A stretch of DNA of 63,766 bases, from positions 1-63,766 of the forward strand of contig NZ_LQPG01000006.1 in the NCBI RefSeq assembly GCF_002102265.1, read 5' to 3'. Of this stretch, positions 29,914 to 38,511 are shown one piece after another. The stretch is from Mycolicibacter longobardus (GTDB lineage Bacteria > Actinomycetota > Actinomycetes > Mycobacteriales > Mycobacteriaceae). The notes under the pieces are model-generated. The model ran no database searches, had not been told where the DNA came from, and worked only from the letters and a program-made list of their open reading frames with translations. Positions within the stretch are counted from its first letter, which is position 1; each line of letters begins with the position of its first letter. Position numbers and translations under genes: made by a program.

Positions 29914-30390
29914 ATGGACGTCGTGTCATTCTCCGATCTGCAGCTGCGGGGCAAGGCCACGGTCGAGTCCTGGCTGCGCGAGTCTGCCAACCGTGTTCTG
30001 GTGGTGCGCCGCCGTGATGCCGAAGACCTGGTGCTGACAACGGCCTCGCGGGCCGCGCAGGCACGCGAAGCCTCCTCGGTGACGTCGCGGTTGTTTGTCG
30101 CGTTGATGCAGCAGGATCCGCATGTTCAGGATCTGATCGCCGATGTCGTTCCCGAGGTATTTCCGTGGGTGACGTTCTTGTCGCGGGACGAGCTCGATGA
30201 GTTCGTCGTCGAGTTGGTCTCGACGATCAAGGCTGCTGAGTCGATCGACAACCCTGCGCCGATAGCCCGGGTGATCGACGCCTGGCGACACACCGCCGAG
30301 GTGCTGGCTGACCCGGAACTCGCGGCTGTTCTGTCCGCGCCCAGTGACGAGGACTTCGGTCCGGTGCCGGAGCCGGGGGCTCGTCGATAG
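29914..30390 (+). CDS. Putative antitoxin of a type II toxin-antitoxin pair (Phd-like)
   Basis: A 158-residue protein. The N-terminal ~45 residues (VVSFSDLQLRGKATVESWLRESANRVLVVRRRDAEDLVLTTASRAAQA) resemble the Phd/YefM antitoxin DNA-binding domain, followed by a long helical region and an acidic tail. The next gene starts directly after its stop codon and looks like a RelE-type toxin, which supports the assignment. ATG 29914 is a guess; a TTG at 29878 is also in frame and no clear ribosome site precedes either. Divergent from the PE gene at 29715. Confidence 0.65.
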   Translation: MDVVSFSDLQLRGKATVESWLRESANRVLVVRRRDAEDLVLTTASRAAQAREASSVTSRLFVALMQQDPHVQDLIADVVPEVFPWVTFLSRDELDEFVVELVSTIKAAESIDNPAPIARVIDAWRHTAEVLADPELAAVLSAPSDEDFGPVPEPGARR

Positions 30391-30744
30391 GTGGCGCCAA
30401 AGCGTGGAGATCGTGTCGCGCCGCCTGCCGGCAGTGGTGAGTGGGAGCTGCGATTCGCCACCAGCGAGGCCGCCAAGGGCTGGGAAGCGTTGAGTCAGCA
30501 GGCTGCCGCCAACACCGCAGCGGCCTGGCGCGAACTTCGGGTCCGTCCCCAACGGCCGGCGCCCACCAGTCGGCATCACCAACTCAAAGGACGGCTTGCC
30601 ACCGCGGTGCACCGCGGTATCGACATGGAGCAATGGCAGTACGAGGTGACTGGCGCCGGCCGCATCTGGTACCTAGTCGACACCGCCAATCGCACCCTGT
30701 GGCTGAGGCACGCCGGTCCGGGTCATCCGAAGGCCACTGAGTGA
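30391..30744 (+). CDS. Putative RelE-type toxin
   Basis: A 117-residue basic protein starting at GTG 30391, immediately after the upstream stop. The C-terminal half has the RelE/HigB-like pattern: HQLKGRLATAVHRGIDMEQWQYEVTGAGRIWYLVDTANRTLWLRHAGPGHPKATE, in which a compact beta-sheet with basic residues would act on mRNA in the ribosome. The class is inferred from pattern, size and pairing with the Phd-like gene. Translation is probably coupled to it. Confidence 0.6.
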   Translation: MAPKRGDRVAPPAGSGEWELRFATSEAAKGWEALSQQAAANTAAAWRELRVRPQRPAPTSRHHQLKGRLATAVHRGIDMEQWQYEVTGAGRIWYLVDTANRTLWLRHAGPGHPKATE

Positions 30745-30817
30745 CGGGAGCGCGCGCGGCGGATCGGACCGCGTTCTGTGGTGACGACGTCGCCGCCAGT
30801 ACGCTCTGAGCTGCGAA

Positions 30818-30891
30818 GCCCCCATAGCCCAATTGGCAGAGGCAGCGGACTTAAAATCCGCAAAGTGTCGGTTCGAGTCCGACTGGGGGCA
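30818..30891 (+). tRNA. tRNA with anticodon TAA (Leu), short variable loop
   Basis: A 74-nt cloverleaf: acceptor GCCCCCA/TGGGGGC (7 bp), anticodon stem GCGGA/TCCGC, loop CTTAAAA with anticodon TAA, a variable loop of only 5 bases (AAAGT), T arm GTCGG-TTCGAGT-CCGAC, discriminator A, no encoded CCA. Bacterial tRNA-Leu normally has a long variable arm; this one does not. Confidence 0.88.
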
Positions 30892-30896
30892 CGGTG

Positions 30897-31202
30897 TCAG
30901 CCGACTTTCACCAGCTGCATGGGCGCCTTTATAAAGCCGCACCCATACGTGCCGGCCAGCGTGGCACTGTCGAAGCGAGCCACGCAGTTGTCGCCGAAAT
31001 CCAGAGTCCACGTGGTGCCCTCGGCGCGCCAGCCCGGTGTGCAGCCTGGGCCGCAGTCGGCGAACGTCCAAGTTGTCTTGCGCTCACCGTTCATCATCAC
31101 GTCATAAGTGCCGCTGATCGGCTCCGCCGCCGCCGGGCCCGCCAGAGTAAGCGATGCACCCGCCATGAGCGCTGCCGGCACCGCTACGAGAATAGACTTC
31201 AT
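30897..31202 (-). CDS. Small secreted protein of unknown function
   Basis: A 101-residue protein with a signal peptide (MKSILVAVPAALMAGASLTLAGPAAA-EP). The mature ~75 residues are rich in beta-strand pattern and hold four cysteines (FADCGPGCTPGW, DNCVARF, TYGCGF), so two disulfides are likely. Similar small exported proteins are frequent in mycobacteria; no function is known to me. It ends six bases after the tRNA on the opposite strand. Confidence 0.75.
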   Translation of the reverse strand: MKSILVAVPAALMAGASLTLAGPAAAEPISGTYDVMMNGERKTTWTFADCGPGCTPGWRAEGTTWTLDFGDNCVARFDSATLAGTYGCGFIKAPMQLVKVG

Positions 31203-31425
31203 CGCTTTGCCCCCAACGAGAACTAGGTCGCTACCGCTCCGGTCGCGAAATGCAGCGACTTGCCAGGAGTACGACTGTACCCGTGCGCGATTGGTAGGGA
31301 GGGCATTCCAGGAATGCAGTCCGCGGCCGGCGTTTGCGTGGGGTCGAGCGAGTTTGCTGGCGGGTTCCCGCCCGCTCACCGCAAAACAGCTCCTGGCGGT
31401 GCGGCATGCGGAATACGCTGGGTGG

Positions 31426-31902
31426 GTGGATGGCCAGCCGAGCGCCGTGGGTTCTTCGGCGACCACACCGGCTGAAGTAGTCGAGGCATTCCTCTATGCG
31501 GTCATGCGCGACAAGGACTTCGATGCGGCTCGTGAGCTGATGGCCGACGACATCGTCTTTCGCAATGTCGGATATACGACCATGCACGGGGCGGAGCGTA
31601 TCGAAGGCACCTTCCGCGCCATGGCCGCCCGCCTGCCGTTCCTGAACTGGGACGTGGTCAACCATCAAATCGTCAGTGGGGGCACCACCGTCCTTACGGA
31701 GCGCACCGACTCGCTCATTGTCGGCCGGTTCCGAGCTGACTTCTGGGCGTGCGGCACCTTCGAGGTACGGGACGGGAAGGTGGCGTTGTGGCGTGACCAC
31801 TTCGACCTTCTGGACATCCTCAAAGGCACGATTCGCGGGCTCGTCGCTCTCGCGATTCCCTCTCTGCAACGGCGGTCGAGAAGGCCCCTGGCTCGTTCCT
31901 GA
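31426..31902 (+). CDS. Limonene-1,2-epoxide hydrolase family protein
   Basis: A 158-residue NTF2-like fold enzyme of the LEH family (EphG/Rv2740-like). The catalytic triad of the family can be placed: Arg93 and Asp95 in TERTD, and Asp124 in LWRDHFD. The surrounding segment CGTFEVRDGKVALWRDHFDLLD is typical. It would open epoxides of a lipophilic substrate with water in one step; the substrate is unknown. GTG 31426 is chosen for the family length. A VapC fragment follows directly. Confidence 0.8.
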   Translation: MDGQPSAVGSSATTPAEVVEAFLYAVMRDKDFDAARELMADDIVFRNVGYTTMHGAERIEGTFRAMAARLPFLNWDVVNHQIVSGGTTVLTERTDSLIVGRFRADFWACGTFEVRDGKVALWRDHFDLLDILKGTIRGLVALAIPSLQRRSRRPLARS

Positions 31903-31924
31903 ATCCGCCCAGTGTCGTTCGGCG

Positions 31925-32248
31925 CGTCCTGAAGCACCCCTTGTCTCCCGCCTGGAACACGATGAGGTCGGGTGTCACCCGCTCGTGATTGAGGAACTGG
32001 CTCTCGGCTCGACCAAGCAGCGCGACACCGTCTTAGAGCTTCTCGAAGACCTGCGCCAGTTCCCCGCGCTGAGCCACGCCGAGGTGGTGACGCTCGTAGA
32101 CGAACGCCGGCTCAGGGGCCTGAGCGCCGTCGACGCACACCTGCTCGGCGCGGTGCTGCTTACGGGCGGATCGCGGTTGTGGACGCGCGACAAGCGGCTG
32201 GTCTCCGTATGTCGCGAAGTGGGTGTCGCCTACGTCGACGCGTCGTAG
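31925..32248 (+). pseudogene. 5'-truncated VapC-type PIN toxin gene
   Basis: The frame reads LEHDEVGCHPLVIEELALGSTKQRDTVLELLEDLRQFPALSHAEVVTLVDERRLRGLSAVDAHLLGAVLLTGGSRLWTRDKRLVSVCREVGVAYVDAS, a good match to the last four fifths of a VapC. The N-terminal strand with the first catalytic Asp (ILVDTSVWIDHL in complete proteins) is missing, there is no suitable start codon and no antitoxin gene upstream. It is therefore most likely inactive. Confidence 0.75.
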
Positions 32249-32643
32249 AGGCTCGCCTGCCGGACCTGCGCCATACCCGCCCGCCCGCAAGTTCGCAAGG
32301 GTTGGGCGCCGGAAATCCCGAATTGCCTGGTGGGATTCTTAATTTCTTATTCAACGCTAATCGTGACGCGGATCCGACGTTGCCCAGAACCCGCGAAACA
32401 CCTGTTCACGGCACATAACCCAGCTTGCTGAGGGAGGTCCGATCCTGCGCCTTCGCCCGCCGCTGCGTGGGGTTGGTGGGATTAGCGTGCGACCTCGATC
32501 ACAATAATTACGACATTTTCCTGTTACCTCAAATTAACCGCTAGGATCGACCGGACGCCTAGCCGGGCCGCACTGCGGCAGCCGCGGGCGCACGTGCAAC
32601 GACGATACGAACTGACGATACGAACTTGGTCGATGGGAGCGAT
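32249..32643. other. 395-base intergenic region upstream of the beta-propeller gene
   Basis: No gene seen. An A+T-rich stretch (about 32500-32540, with ACAATAATTACGACATTTTC) stands out from the GC-rich surroundings and probably holds the promoter. A perfect 13-bp tandem repeat, GACGATACGAACT twice (32601-32626), lies just before the start of the next gene. In M. tuberculosis the orthologue Rv1057 is controlled by TrcR, MprA and SigE, so a complex promoter here is plausible. Confidence 0.5.
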
Positions 32644-33681
32644 GTGGAAGACGTGCCGGCTTATGGATTGGCCAACTCTGCATCCGGCATCGTCGACACC
32701 GTGAGGCTGGATCGCGGCCCCATTGGCGGCATTGCGGTCACCGCGGACGGCACCCGACTGCTGGCCACCAACTACGGCGACGACACCGTCTCCATCATCG
32801 ACACGGCCACCCGTCGCATCGTGAGCACCGTCTTCCACGCCGACGAGCCGTTCGCCATCGCCGCCGGCGCTGCCGGTACCGGCTGGGCCTATGTCACCGC
32901 GGGTTCCACGGCGCTGGACGCCGTGCTGGCGATCGACGTCGACACGGCCGAGGTCACCGGCTGCTACCCGGTGGCCATGGACATCGGCGACCTGGTCGCC
33001 GACCCGATGAGCAGCCGCGTGTACCTCACCCGCACCGGCTCGTCCGGTGTGGACGTGCTCGCGCTCGACGCGACCATGCGCCCCGCCGGCTCGGTCGGCG
33101 TGTCCGGCCATCCTGCGGCCGCCGCGGCGGGTCTGCGGATCAGCCCGGACGGTCGGCGGCTCTACGTCACGGTCCGTCAGCCCACCGGCGACACCGTCAC
33201 TGTCCTGGACCGCGACCTGCACGTTCTCGACAGGATCAAGGTCGGCTCGAACGTCGTCGATGTCGCGGTCAGCCCCGACGGTGCCCGGCTGTACGTGGCG
33301 ACGTCCGGTTCCGACGGCCGCGGGACCGTCTACGTCGTCGACGTCCGCAGCCACGCGGTCATCTCCAGCCGCGGTGTGGACGCCCAGCTGATCCAGCTGA
33401 TCGCCGGCCGCGACGGCGAGCGCGTCTACCTGGTCACCTCGGTCGGAGTCCTGGTGGTGTGCGCCCGCACCAACGAGGCCCTCGGCACGCTGACCGGTAT
33501 CGCGGCACCGTCCTGTGCCGCGGAGAGCCCGGACGGCAGCCGGCTCTACATCGCCGGTTTCGACGGCGCGGTGACGGTCGCCTCGCTGGCCGACCTGCCG
33601 TCGCCGTCGGCGTCGCTGCACGAACAACTCGAGCTCGACGACGCCGTCAGCCGGATGCTGCAACTCGAACCTGCGTTGTAA
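32644..33681 (+). CDS. Seven-bladed beta-propeller (YVTN-repeat) protein, Rv1057-like
   Basis: A 345-residue protein made of repeated blades: TADGTRLLATNYGDDTVSIIDTATRRIVST, SPDGRRLYVTVRQPTGDTVTVLDRDLHVLD, SPDGARLYVATSGSDGRGTVYVVDVRSHAVI, SPDGSRLYIAGFDGAVTVASL. These are YVTN/cytochrome-D1-like propeller repeats. No signal peptide is evident. I chose GTG 32644 because GGGAG precedes it; an in-frame TTG lies at 32626. The gene precedes fadD14 as Rv1057 does in M. tuberculosis, where it is stress-regulated. Confidence 0.85.
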   Translation: MEDVPAYGLANSASGIVDTVRLDRGPIGGIAVTADGTRLLATNYGDDTVSIIDTATRRIVSTVFHADEPFAIAAGAAGTGWAYVTAGSTALDAVLAIDVDTAEVTGCYPVAMDIGDLVADPMSSRVYLTRTGSSGVDVLALDATMRPAGSVGVSGHPAAAAAGLRISPDGRRLYVTVRQPTGDTVTVLDRDLHVLDRIKVGSNVVDVAVSPDGARLYVATSGSDGRGTVYVVDVRSHAVISSRGVDAQLIQLIAGRDGERVYLVTSVGVLVVCARTNEALGTLTGIAAPSCAAESPDGSRLYIAGFDGAVTVASLADLPSPSASLHEQLELDDAVSRMLQLEPAL

Positions 33682-33722
33682 CCAACGGCCCATGCCGGAT
33701 GTCGGCGTGATCGAATAGGCCG

Positions 33723-35363
33723 ATGCACAGCACCATGCAGAGCTGGCCGTTGACGGTCGGCGCCATCCTGCGGCATGCCACCACCATCCACGGTGCTCGC
33801 ACCGTCACCACCATGACCGACGACGGGTTTCGGGCCACCACCTACGCGGAGCTGGGTAAGCAGGCGGCCCGGTTGGCCAATGCGCTGCGGCGCCTCGGCA
33901 TCACCGGCGACGAGCGGGTGGCCACGTTCATGTGGAACAACACCGAACATCTGGCCGCCTACCTGGCGGTTCCGGCGATGGGCGCGGTGCTGCACACCCT
34001 CAACATCCGGCTGTTCGCCGAACAGATCGTCTTCGTCGCCAACGAGGCCGAGGACAGGGTGATCCTGGTCGACGCGTCCCTGATACCGCTGCTGGCGCCG
34101 GTGCTGGCACAACTGGAGACCGTGCACACCGTGATCGTGGTCGGTGACGGCGACCCCCTGTCTTTCGAAGCGTTGGAGGCCTCCGGCACGACCGTGCTGC
34201 GCTACGCCGAGCTGCTGGCCGCCGAGGCCGACGAGTTCGACTGGCCGGTCATCGACGAGAACTCCGCGGCCGCCATGTGTTACACCAGCGGCACCACCGG
34301 CAACCCCAAGGGCGTGGTGTACAGCCACCGGTCCAGCTACCTGCACTCCATGGCGGGATGCATGACCAACGGCACCGCGGTCGGCTCGGAAGACTGCGTG
34401 CTGCCCATCGTGCCGATGTTTCACGCCAACGCCTGGGGGCTGCCGTATTCGGCGCTGATGGCCGGCGCGGACCTGGCTCTGCCGGACCGGCACCTGGACG
34501 CCAAGTCATTGGTCGCCCTGATCGAGGCGCAGCGGCCCACCGTGGCCGGTGCGGTGCCGACCATCTGGAACGACGTCATGCACTACCTGGATCGTGAACC
34601 CGGCCATGATATTTCGTCACTGCGGATGGTGGCCTGCGGTGGGTCGGCGGTCCCGGTGTCGTTGATGCAGGCCTTCGAGCAGCGGCACGGTGTGCAGGTG
34701 CGGCAGCTATGGGGCATGACCGAGACCTCGCCGATGGCCACCATGGCGTGGCCGCCGCCGGGCACCCCGCCCGAGCGGCACTGGGCGCTGCGCGGCACCC
34801 AGGGACGGCCGGTGTGCGGTGTCGAGGCCCGCATCGTCGACGACGAGGACCGGGTGCTGCCCAACGACAACGAAGCGGTCGGCGAGCTGGAGGTGCGTGG
34901 TGCGTGGATCACCGGCGCCTACTACCGCGGCCAGGATGAGGCCAAGTTCTCCTCCGGCTGGCTGCGCACCGGCGACGTGGGACGCATCGACGAGCAGGGC
35001 TTCATCACCCTGACAGACCGGGCCAAGGACGTGATCAAGTCCGGTGGCGAGTGGATCTCCTCGGTGGAGCTGGAGAACGACCTGATCGGCCACCCCGATG
35101 TGGTGGAAGCCGCGGTGGTCGGAGTGCCCGACGAGCGCTGGCAGGAACGGCCGCTGGCCGTGGTGGTGGCCCGGGAGGGTTCTGAGGTTAGCGCCGCAGA
35201 CCTACGAAAATTCCTGTCCGACAAGGTTGCCCGCTGGTGGCTGCCGGAGCGCTGGACGTTCGTCGAGAAGATTCCGCGCACCAGCGTCGGCAAGTACGAC
35301 AAGAAGACCATCCGGGCCCGATATGCCGAGGACCAATACCAAGTGAGCGAGGTGCGTGACTGA
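33723..35363 (+). CDS. fadD14: Fatty-acid-CoA ligase (FadD14-like)
   Basis: A 546-residue ANL-superfamily acyl-CoA synthetase that adenylates a medium- or long-chain acid and transfers it to CoA. Motifs: P-loop YTSGTTGNPKG (about residues 187-197), GMTETSP, the YxxGD-type TGDVGRIDEQGF and C-terminal KSGGEWISS...ENDLIGHPDV with the terminal Lys region PRTSVGKYDKK. Its stop overlaps the next ATG by one base. The order propeller-fadD-reductase-like-patatin follows Rv1057, Rv1058, Rv1059, Rv1062. Confidence 0.93.
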   Translation: MHSTMQSWPLTVGAILRHATTIHGARTVTTMTDDGFRATTYAELGKQAARLANALRRLGITGDERVATFMWNNTEHLAAYLAVPAMGAVLHTLNIRLFAEQIVFVANEAEDRVILVDASLIPLLAPVLAQLETVHTVIVVGDGDPLSFEALEASGTTVLRYAELLAAEADEFDWPVIDENSAAAMCYTSGTTGNPKGVVYSHRSSYLHSMAGCMTNGTAVGSEDCVLPIVPMFHANAWGLPYSALMAGADLALPDRHLDAKSLVALIEAQRPTVAGAVPTIWNDVMHYLDREPGHDISSLRMVACGGSAVPVSLMQAFEQRHGVQVRQLWGMTETSPMATMAWPPPGTPPERHWALRGTQGRPVCGVEARIVDDEDRVLPNDNEAVGELEVRGAWITGAYYRGQDEAKFSSGWLRTGDVGRIDEQGFITLTDRAKDVIKSGGEWISSVELENDLIGHPDVVEAAVVGVPDERWQERPLAVVVAREGSEVSAADLRKFLSDKVARWWLPERWTFVEKIPRTSVGKYDKKTIRARYAEDQYQVSEVRD

Positions 35364-36421
35364 TGAGCCTGCGTGTCATCCAATGGGCAACCGGTTCGGT
35401 CGGGGTGGCTGCCATCAAGGGGGTGCTCGAGCATCCCGACCTCGAACTGGTCGGTTGCTGGGTGCACTCGAAGTCCAAGAGCGGCAAGGACGTCGGAGAA
35501 CTCATCGGTACCGCGCCGGTGGGCGTCACAGCCACCGACAGCGTCGATGAGGTGCTGGCCCTCGACGCCGACGCGGTGATCTACGCGCCCCTGCTGCCCA
35601 ACCCCGACGAGGTCGCCGCGCTGCTGCGTTCCGGCAAGAACGTCGTCACCCCGGTCGGCTGGTTCTACCCGACCGAGAAGGAGGCGGCCCCGCTGGAGGC
35701 AGCCGCACGTGACGGCAACGTGACCCTGCACGGCGCCGGCATCGGTCCGGGCGCGGCCACTGAACTGTTCCCGCTGCTGCTGTCGGTGATGTCCACCGGC
35801 GTGACATTCGTTCGCGGCGAAGAGTATTCGGACCTGCGCACCTACGGCGCCCCGGATGTGTTGCGGCACGTGATGGGGTTCGGCGGCACCCCGGATCAGG
35901 CGCTGAGCGGCCCCATGCAGAAGTTGCTGGACGGCGGATTCCGTCAAGCGGTGCGGCTGTGCGTGGACCGCATCGGCTTCGCCGCCGACGAGCGCATCCG
36001 CTCATCACAGGAGGTGGCGGTGGCCACCGCGCCGATCGATTCCCCGATCGGGGTCATCGAACCCGGCCAGGTCGCCGGCCGACGGTTCCACTGGGAAGCC
36101 ACCGTCGGCGAGGACGTGGTGGTACGGGTCACGGTCAACTGGCTGATGGGCGAGGAGAACCTCGACCCGCCATGGGATTTCGGCCCGGCCGGGGAGCGCT
36201 ACGAGATGGAGGTGCGGGGCAACCCGGACACCTTCGTCACCGTCAAGGGTTGGCAGCCCGAGACCGTCGAGGCCGGCCTGATCAGCAACCCCGGCATCGT
36301 GGCGACCGCGGCGCACTGCGTCAACGCCATTCCGGCGACCTGTGCCGCCCCGGCCGGTATCGCCGGGTTCTTCGACCTGCCGCTGATCACCGGCCGGGCC
36401 GCCCCGGGCCTGGCGCGCTGA
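35363..36421 (+). CDS. NAD(P)-binding dihydrodipicolinate-reductase-like protein (Rv1059-like)
   Basis: A 352-residue Rossmann-fold protein of the family often labelled dihydrodipicolinate-reductase N-terminus-like: RVIQWATGSVGVAAIKGVLEHPDLELVGCWVHSKSKSGKDVG starts the fold. The C-terminal part does not match a true DapB, so lysine synthesis is unlikely; an amino-acid or diol dehydrogenase-type activity has been proposed for relatives. It begins one base inside the fadD stop and is followed after 4 bases by a patatin gene, so it belongs to that operon. Confidence 0.85.
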   Translation: MSLRVIQWATGSVGVAAIKGVLEHPDLELVGCWVHSKSKSGKDVGELIGTAPVGVTATDSVDEVLALDADAVIYAPLLPNPDEVAALLRSGKNVVTPVGWFYPTEKEAAPLEAAARDGNVTLHGAGIGPGAATELFPLLLSVMSTGVTFVRGEEYSDLRTYGAPDVLRHVMGFGGTPDQALSGPMQKLLDGGFRQAVRLCVDRIGFAADERIRSSQEVAVATAPIDSPIGVIEPGQVAGRRFHWEATVGEDVVVRVTVNWLMGEENLDPPWDFGPAGERYEMEVRGNPDTFVTVKGWQPETVEAGLISNPGIVATAAHCVNAIPATCAAPAGIAGFFDLPLITGRAAPGLAR

Positions 36422-36425
36422 GCGC

Positions 36426-37286
36426 ATGACGTCCAAACGCGCCCTGGTGCTGGCCGGCGGGGGAGTGGCGGGCATCGCTTGGGAGACCGGCGTGCTGTGC
36501 GGCATCGCCGACGAGTCCCCCGCCACGGCGGCGGCACTGCTGGAATCCGATGTGCTGGTGGGGACTTCGGCCGGCTCGGCGGTGAGCGCCCAGATCGGCA
36601 GCGGGACCGGTCTCGATGAGCTGTTCGCCCGCCAGGTCGCCGACACCTCACCGGAACTCGATCCCGGGGTGGGCGGCGAGGAGATCGCGGAGCTGTTCCT
36701 GACCGTGATGACCGCACCGAACACCTCGGCCGTGCAGAAGATGCAGCGCATCGGCGCGGTGGCGCTGTCGGCCGAGACGGTCCCGGTCGCGGTGCGCCGC
36801 CAGGTGATCGAGCGCCGGCTGCCGTCGCACCGGTGGCCGGACCGCTGCCTGCGGATCACCGCGATCGACATCGACACCGGGGAACTGGTGGTGTTCGACC
36901 GGGATTCGGGAGTTGACCTGGTCGACGCGGTGGCCGCCAGCTGTGCCGTGCCGGGGGTCTGGCCGCCGGTGGTGATCGGCGGGCGGCGCTATATGGACGG
37001 TGGAATGCGCAGCGGGATCAATCTCGACGTCGCCGATGATTGCCAGGTGGCCGTGGTGCTGGTGCCCTCCGGGGAATCGTCGCCGTCACCATTCGGTGCC
37101 GGTGCGGCCGCCGAGGTCGCGGCGTTCGGCGGGCGCGTGTTCGCGGTGTTCGCCGACGGTGTTGCGGTGCGCGCCTTCGGCAGCAACCCGCTGGACCCGG
37201 CGTGCCGGGTGCCGTCGGCGCGGGCGGGACGCGAACAGGGCCGACAGCACGCCGCCGCCATCGCCGAGTTCTTGGCCAAGGGCTAA
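36426..37286 (+). CDS. Patatin-like phospholipase (Rv1062-like)
   Basis: A 286-residue patatin-domain lipase/acyl hydrolase. The oxyanion loop LAGGGVAGIAWE, nucleophile motif GTSAGS (Ser48) and the dyad Asp in RYMDGGMRSG are present. It would hydrolyse acyl esters of phospholipids or glycerides; the actual substrate is unknown. It ends convergently with a second patatin gene on the other strand, sharing four bases. Confidence 0.9.
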   Translation: MTSKRALVLAGGGVAGIAWETGVLCGIADESPATAAALLESDVLVGTSAGSAVSAQIGSGTGLDELFARQVADTSPELDPGVGGEEIAELFLTVMTAPNTSAVQKMQRIGAVALSAETVPVAVRRQVIERRLPSHRWPDRCLRITAIDIDTGELVVFDRDSGVDLVDAVAASCAVPGVWPPVVIGGRRYMDGGMRSGINLDVADDCQVAVVLVPSGESSPSPFGAGAAAEVAAFGGRVFAVFADGVAVRAFGSNPLDPACRVPSARAGREQGRQHAAAIAEFLAKG

Positions 37287-38329
37287 ATCGACTTCATCGA
37301 GTCGAGCGCGCGGCCGGCGAGCTCCCGGCCGACGTCGATCAGCTCGGCCGCGCGGTGGAAGTCCAGGCTGCGACAGGCCGTGCGGGGCACCTCGATGAGC
37401 AGATCGGGTGGATGCGACGCCAGCTGATGGCGGGCCAGCGCCGCCTGGGCGATGTCGATGGTGCGGTTCATCACCTCGAAGCTGCCGAGTTTGGGCACCC
37501 CCGGCACGCCGGATGCCGACTCCTCGGCCTCGGCCTCGTCCTCGTCGGGTCCATACCGTTCGGGTTCACCGCTGCTGAACCGGTCCAGGACCGCCCGTGC
37601 CGTCGGACGGTCCAGCAGCGACCGCACCCCACTGGTGTCCAGCAGCGCAGAAGTGCTGCGCAACATGCGATTCAGCCGCCCGGCCGGCGCGCCCCGCTCC
37701 GAATCCTCCGCGGCCGGGCCGGCCGCCGCCGGGTCGCCCCCATTGAGGCTCACCGCCACCGTCAGGTCGGCGTTGACGGCGCTCAAGGGTGCCATCGGCA
37801 GCGGGTCGAGGATCCCGCCGTCGGCCAGCAGACGGCCGTCGACCACATGGGGTGCGATCAACCCGGGGATGGCGATCGAGGCCCGGATGGCGGTGTCGAC
37901 CGGACCGCGCTGCAGCCACACCGACCGGCCCGCGATCAGATCGGTCGCGACGGCGGTGTAGGGAACCGGCAGTCCTTCGATATCGATGTCGCCCAACATG
38001 TCCCGGACGACATCGAGAATCTTGCCGGCCCGCAGCACCCCGGCCGAGGTGAACGACGGGTCCAGCAGTCGCAGCACCGCACCCTGGGTGAGCGACTTGG
38101 CCCACTCGGCGAATTCGTCGAGGTGCCCGGCGGCCTGCAGGCCACCGACCAGCGCACCCATCGACGACCCGGAGATTCCGACGATGTCGTAGCCGCGCTC
38201 GCGCAGTTCGGTGATCACCCCGATGTGGGCGTAGCCGCGCGCGCCGCCGCTGCCCAGCACCAAAGACACCCGGGGTGGCCGGGATGCCTGGGGCGCCTGC
38301 GATTCCTGGGACGCTCCCGCAGAGGTCAT
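37283..38329 (-). CDS. Patatin-like phospholipase (Rv1063c-like)
   Basis: A 348-residue patatin-domain protein with LVLGSGGARGYAHIGVI, the nucleophile motif GSSMG (Ser56), VWLQRGPVDTAIRASIAIPGL and the dyad Asp in LLADGGILDPLP. An acidic linker (GPDEDEAEAEESASG) and a C-terminal domain of about 100 residues follow. ATG 38329 has GGTGG upstream; ATG 38338 is an alternative. It faces the other patatin gene tail to tail, as Rv1062/Rv1063c do in M. tuberculosis. Confidence 0.9.
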   Translation of the reverse strand: MTSAGASQESQAPQASRPPRVSLVLGSGGARGYAHIGVITELRERGYDIVGISGSSMGALVGGLQAAGHLDEFAEWAKSLTQGAVLRLLDPSFTSAGVLRAGKILDVVRDMLGDIDIEGLPVPYTAVATDLIAGRSVWLQRGPVDTAIRASIAIPGLIAPHVVDGRLLADGGILDPLPMAPLSAVNADLTVAVSLNGGDPAAAGPAAEDSERGAPAGRLNRMLRSTSALLDTSGVRSLLDRPTARAVLDRFSSGEPERYGPDEDEAEAEESASGVPGVPKLGSFEVMNRTIDIAQAALARHQLASHPPDLLIEVPRTACRSLDFHRAAELIDVGRELAGRALDSMKSI

Positions 38330-38495
38330 GTCCACCATTTTGCGGGCAATACCGCGTCGGTTCTTTCTGTCATGGTGATTACAACCGTAGTGGCCGGACG
38401 AACATGCAGGTCACAGCGGGTATCCGGGGCGTGGAACAGGCCGGGATCCGCCCCGTGGGGCACGACGGACCGGTGCGCCGGGCGTCGCAGCCGCC

Positions 38496-38511
38496 TACCA
38501 TTGCCGCTGTG
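38496..38511 (+). promoter_or_regulatory. Putative leaderless promoter of the polycysteine leader
   Basis: A -10-like TACCAT (38496-38501) lies 7 bases before GTG 38509 and 10 before ATG 38512. This spacing would place the first transcribed base at the start codon, as in mycobacterial leaderless genes. No clear -35 is visible, which is common for such promoters. Confidence 0.5.

Noticed and set aside
30818..32640. A genomic island integrated at the tRNA-Leu gene
   Set aside because: I searched by eye for a second copy of the tRNA 3' end (TTCGAGTCCGACTGGGGGCA) and for an integrase in the region and found neither.
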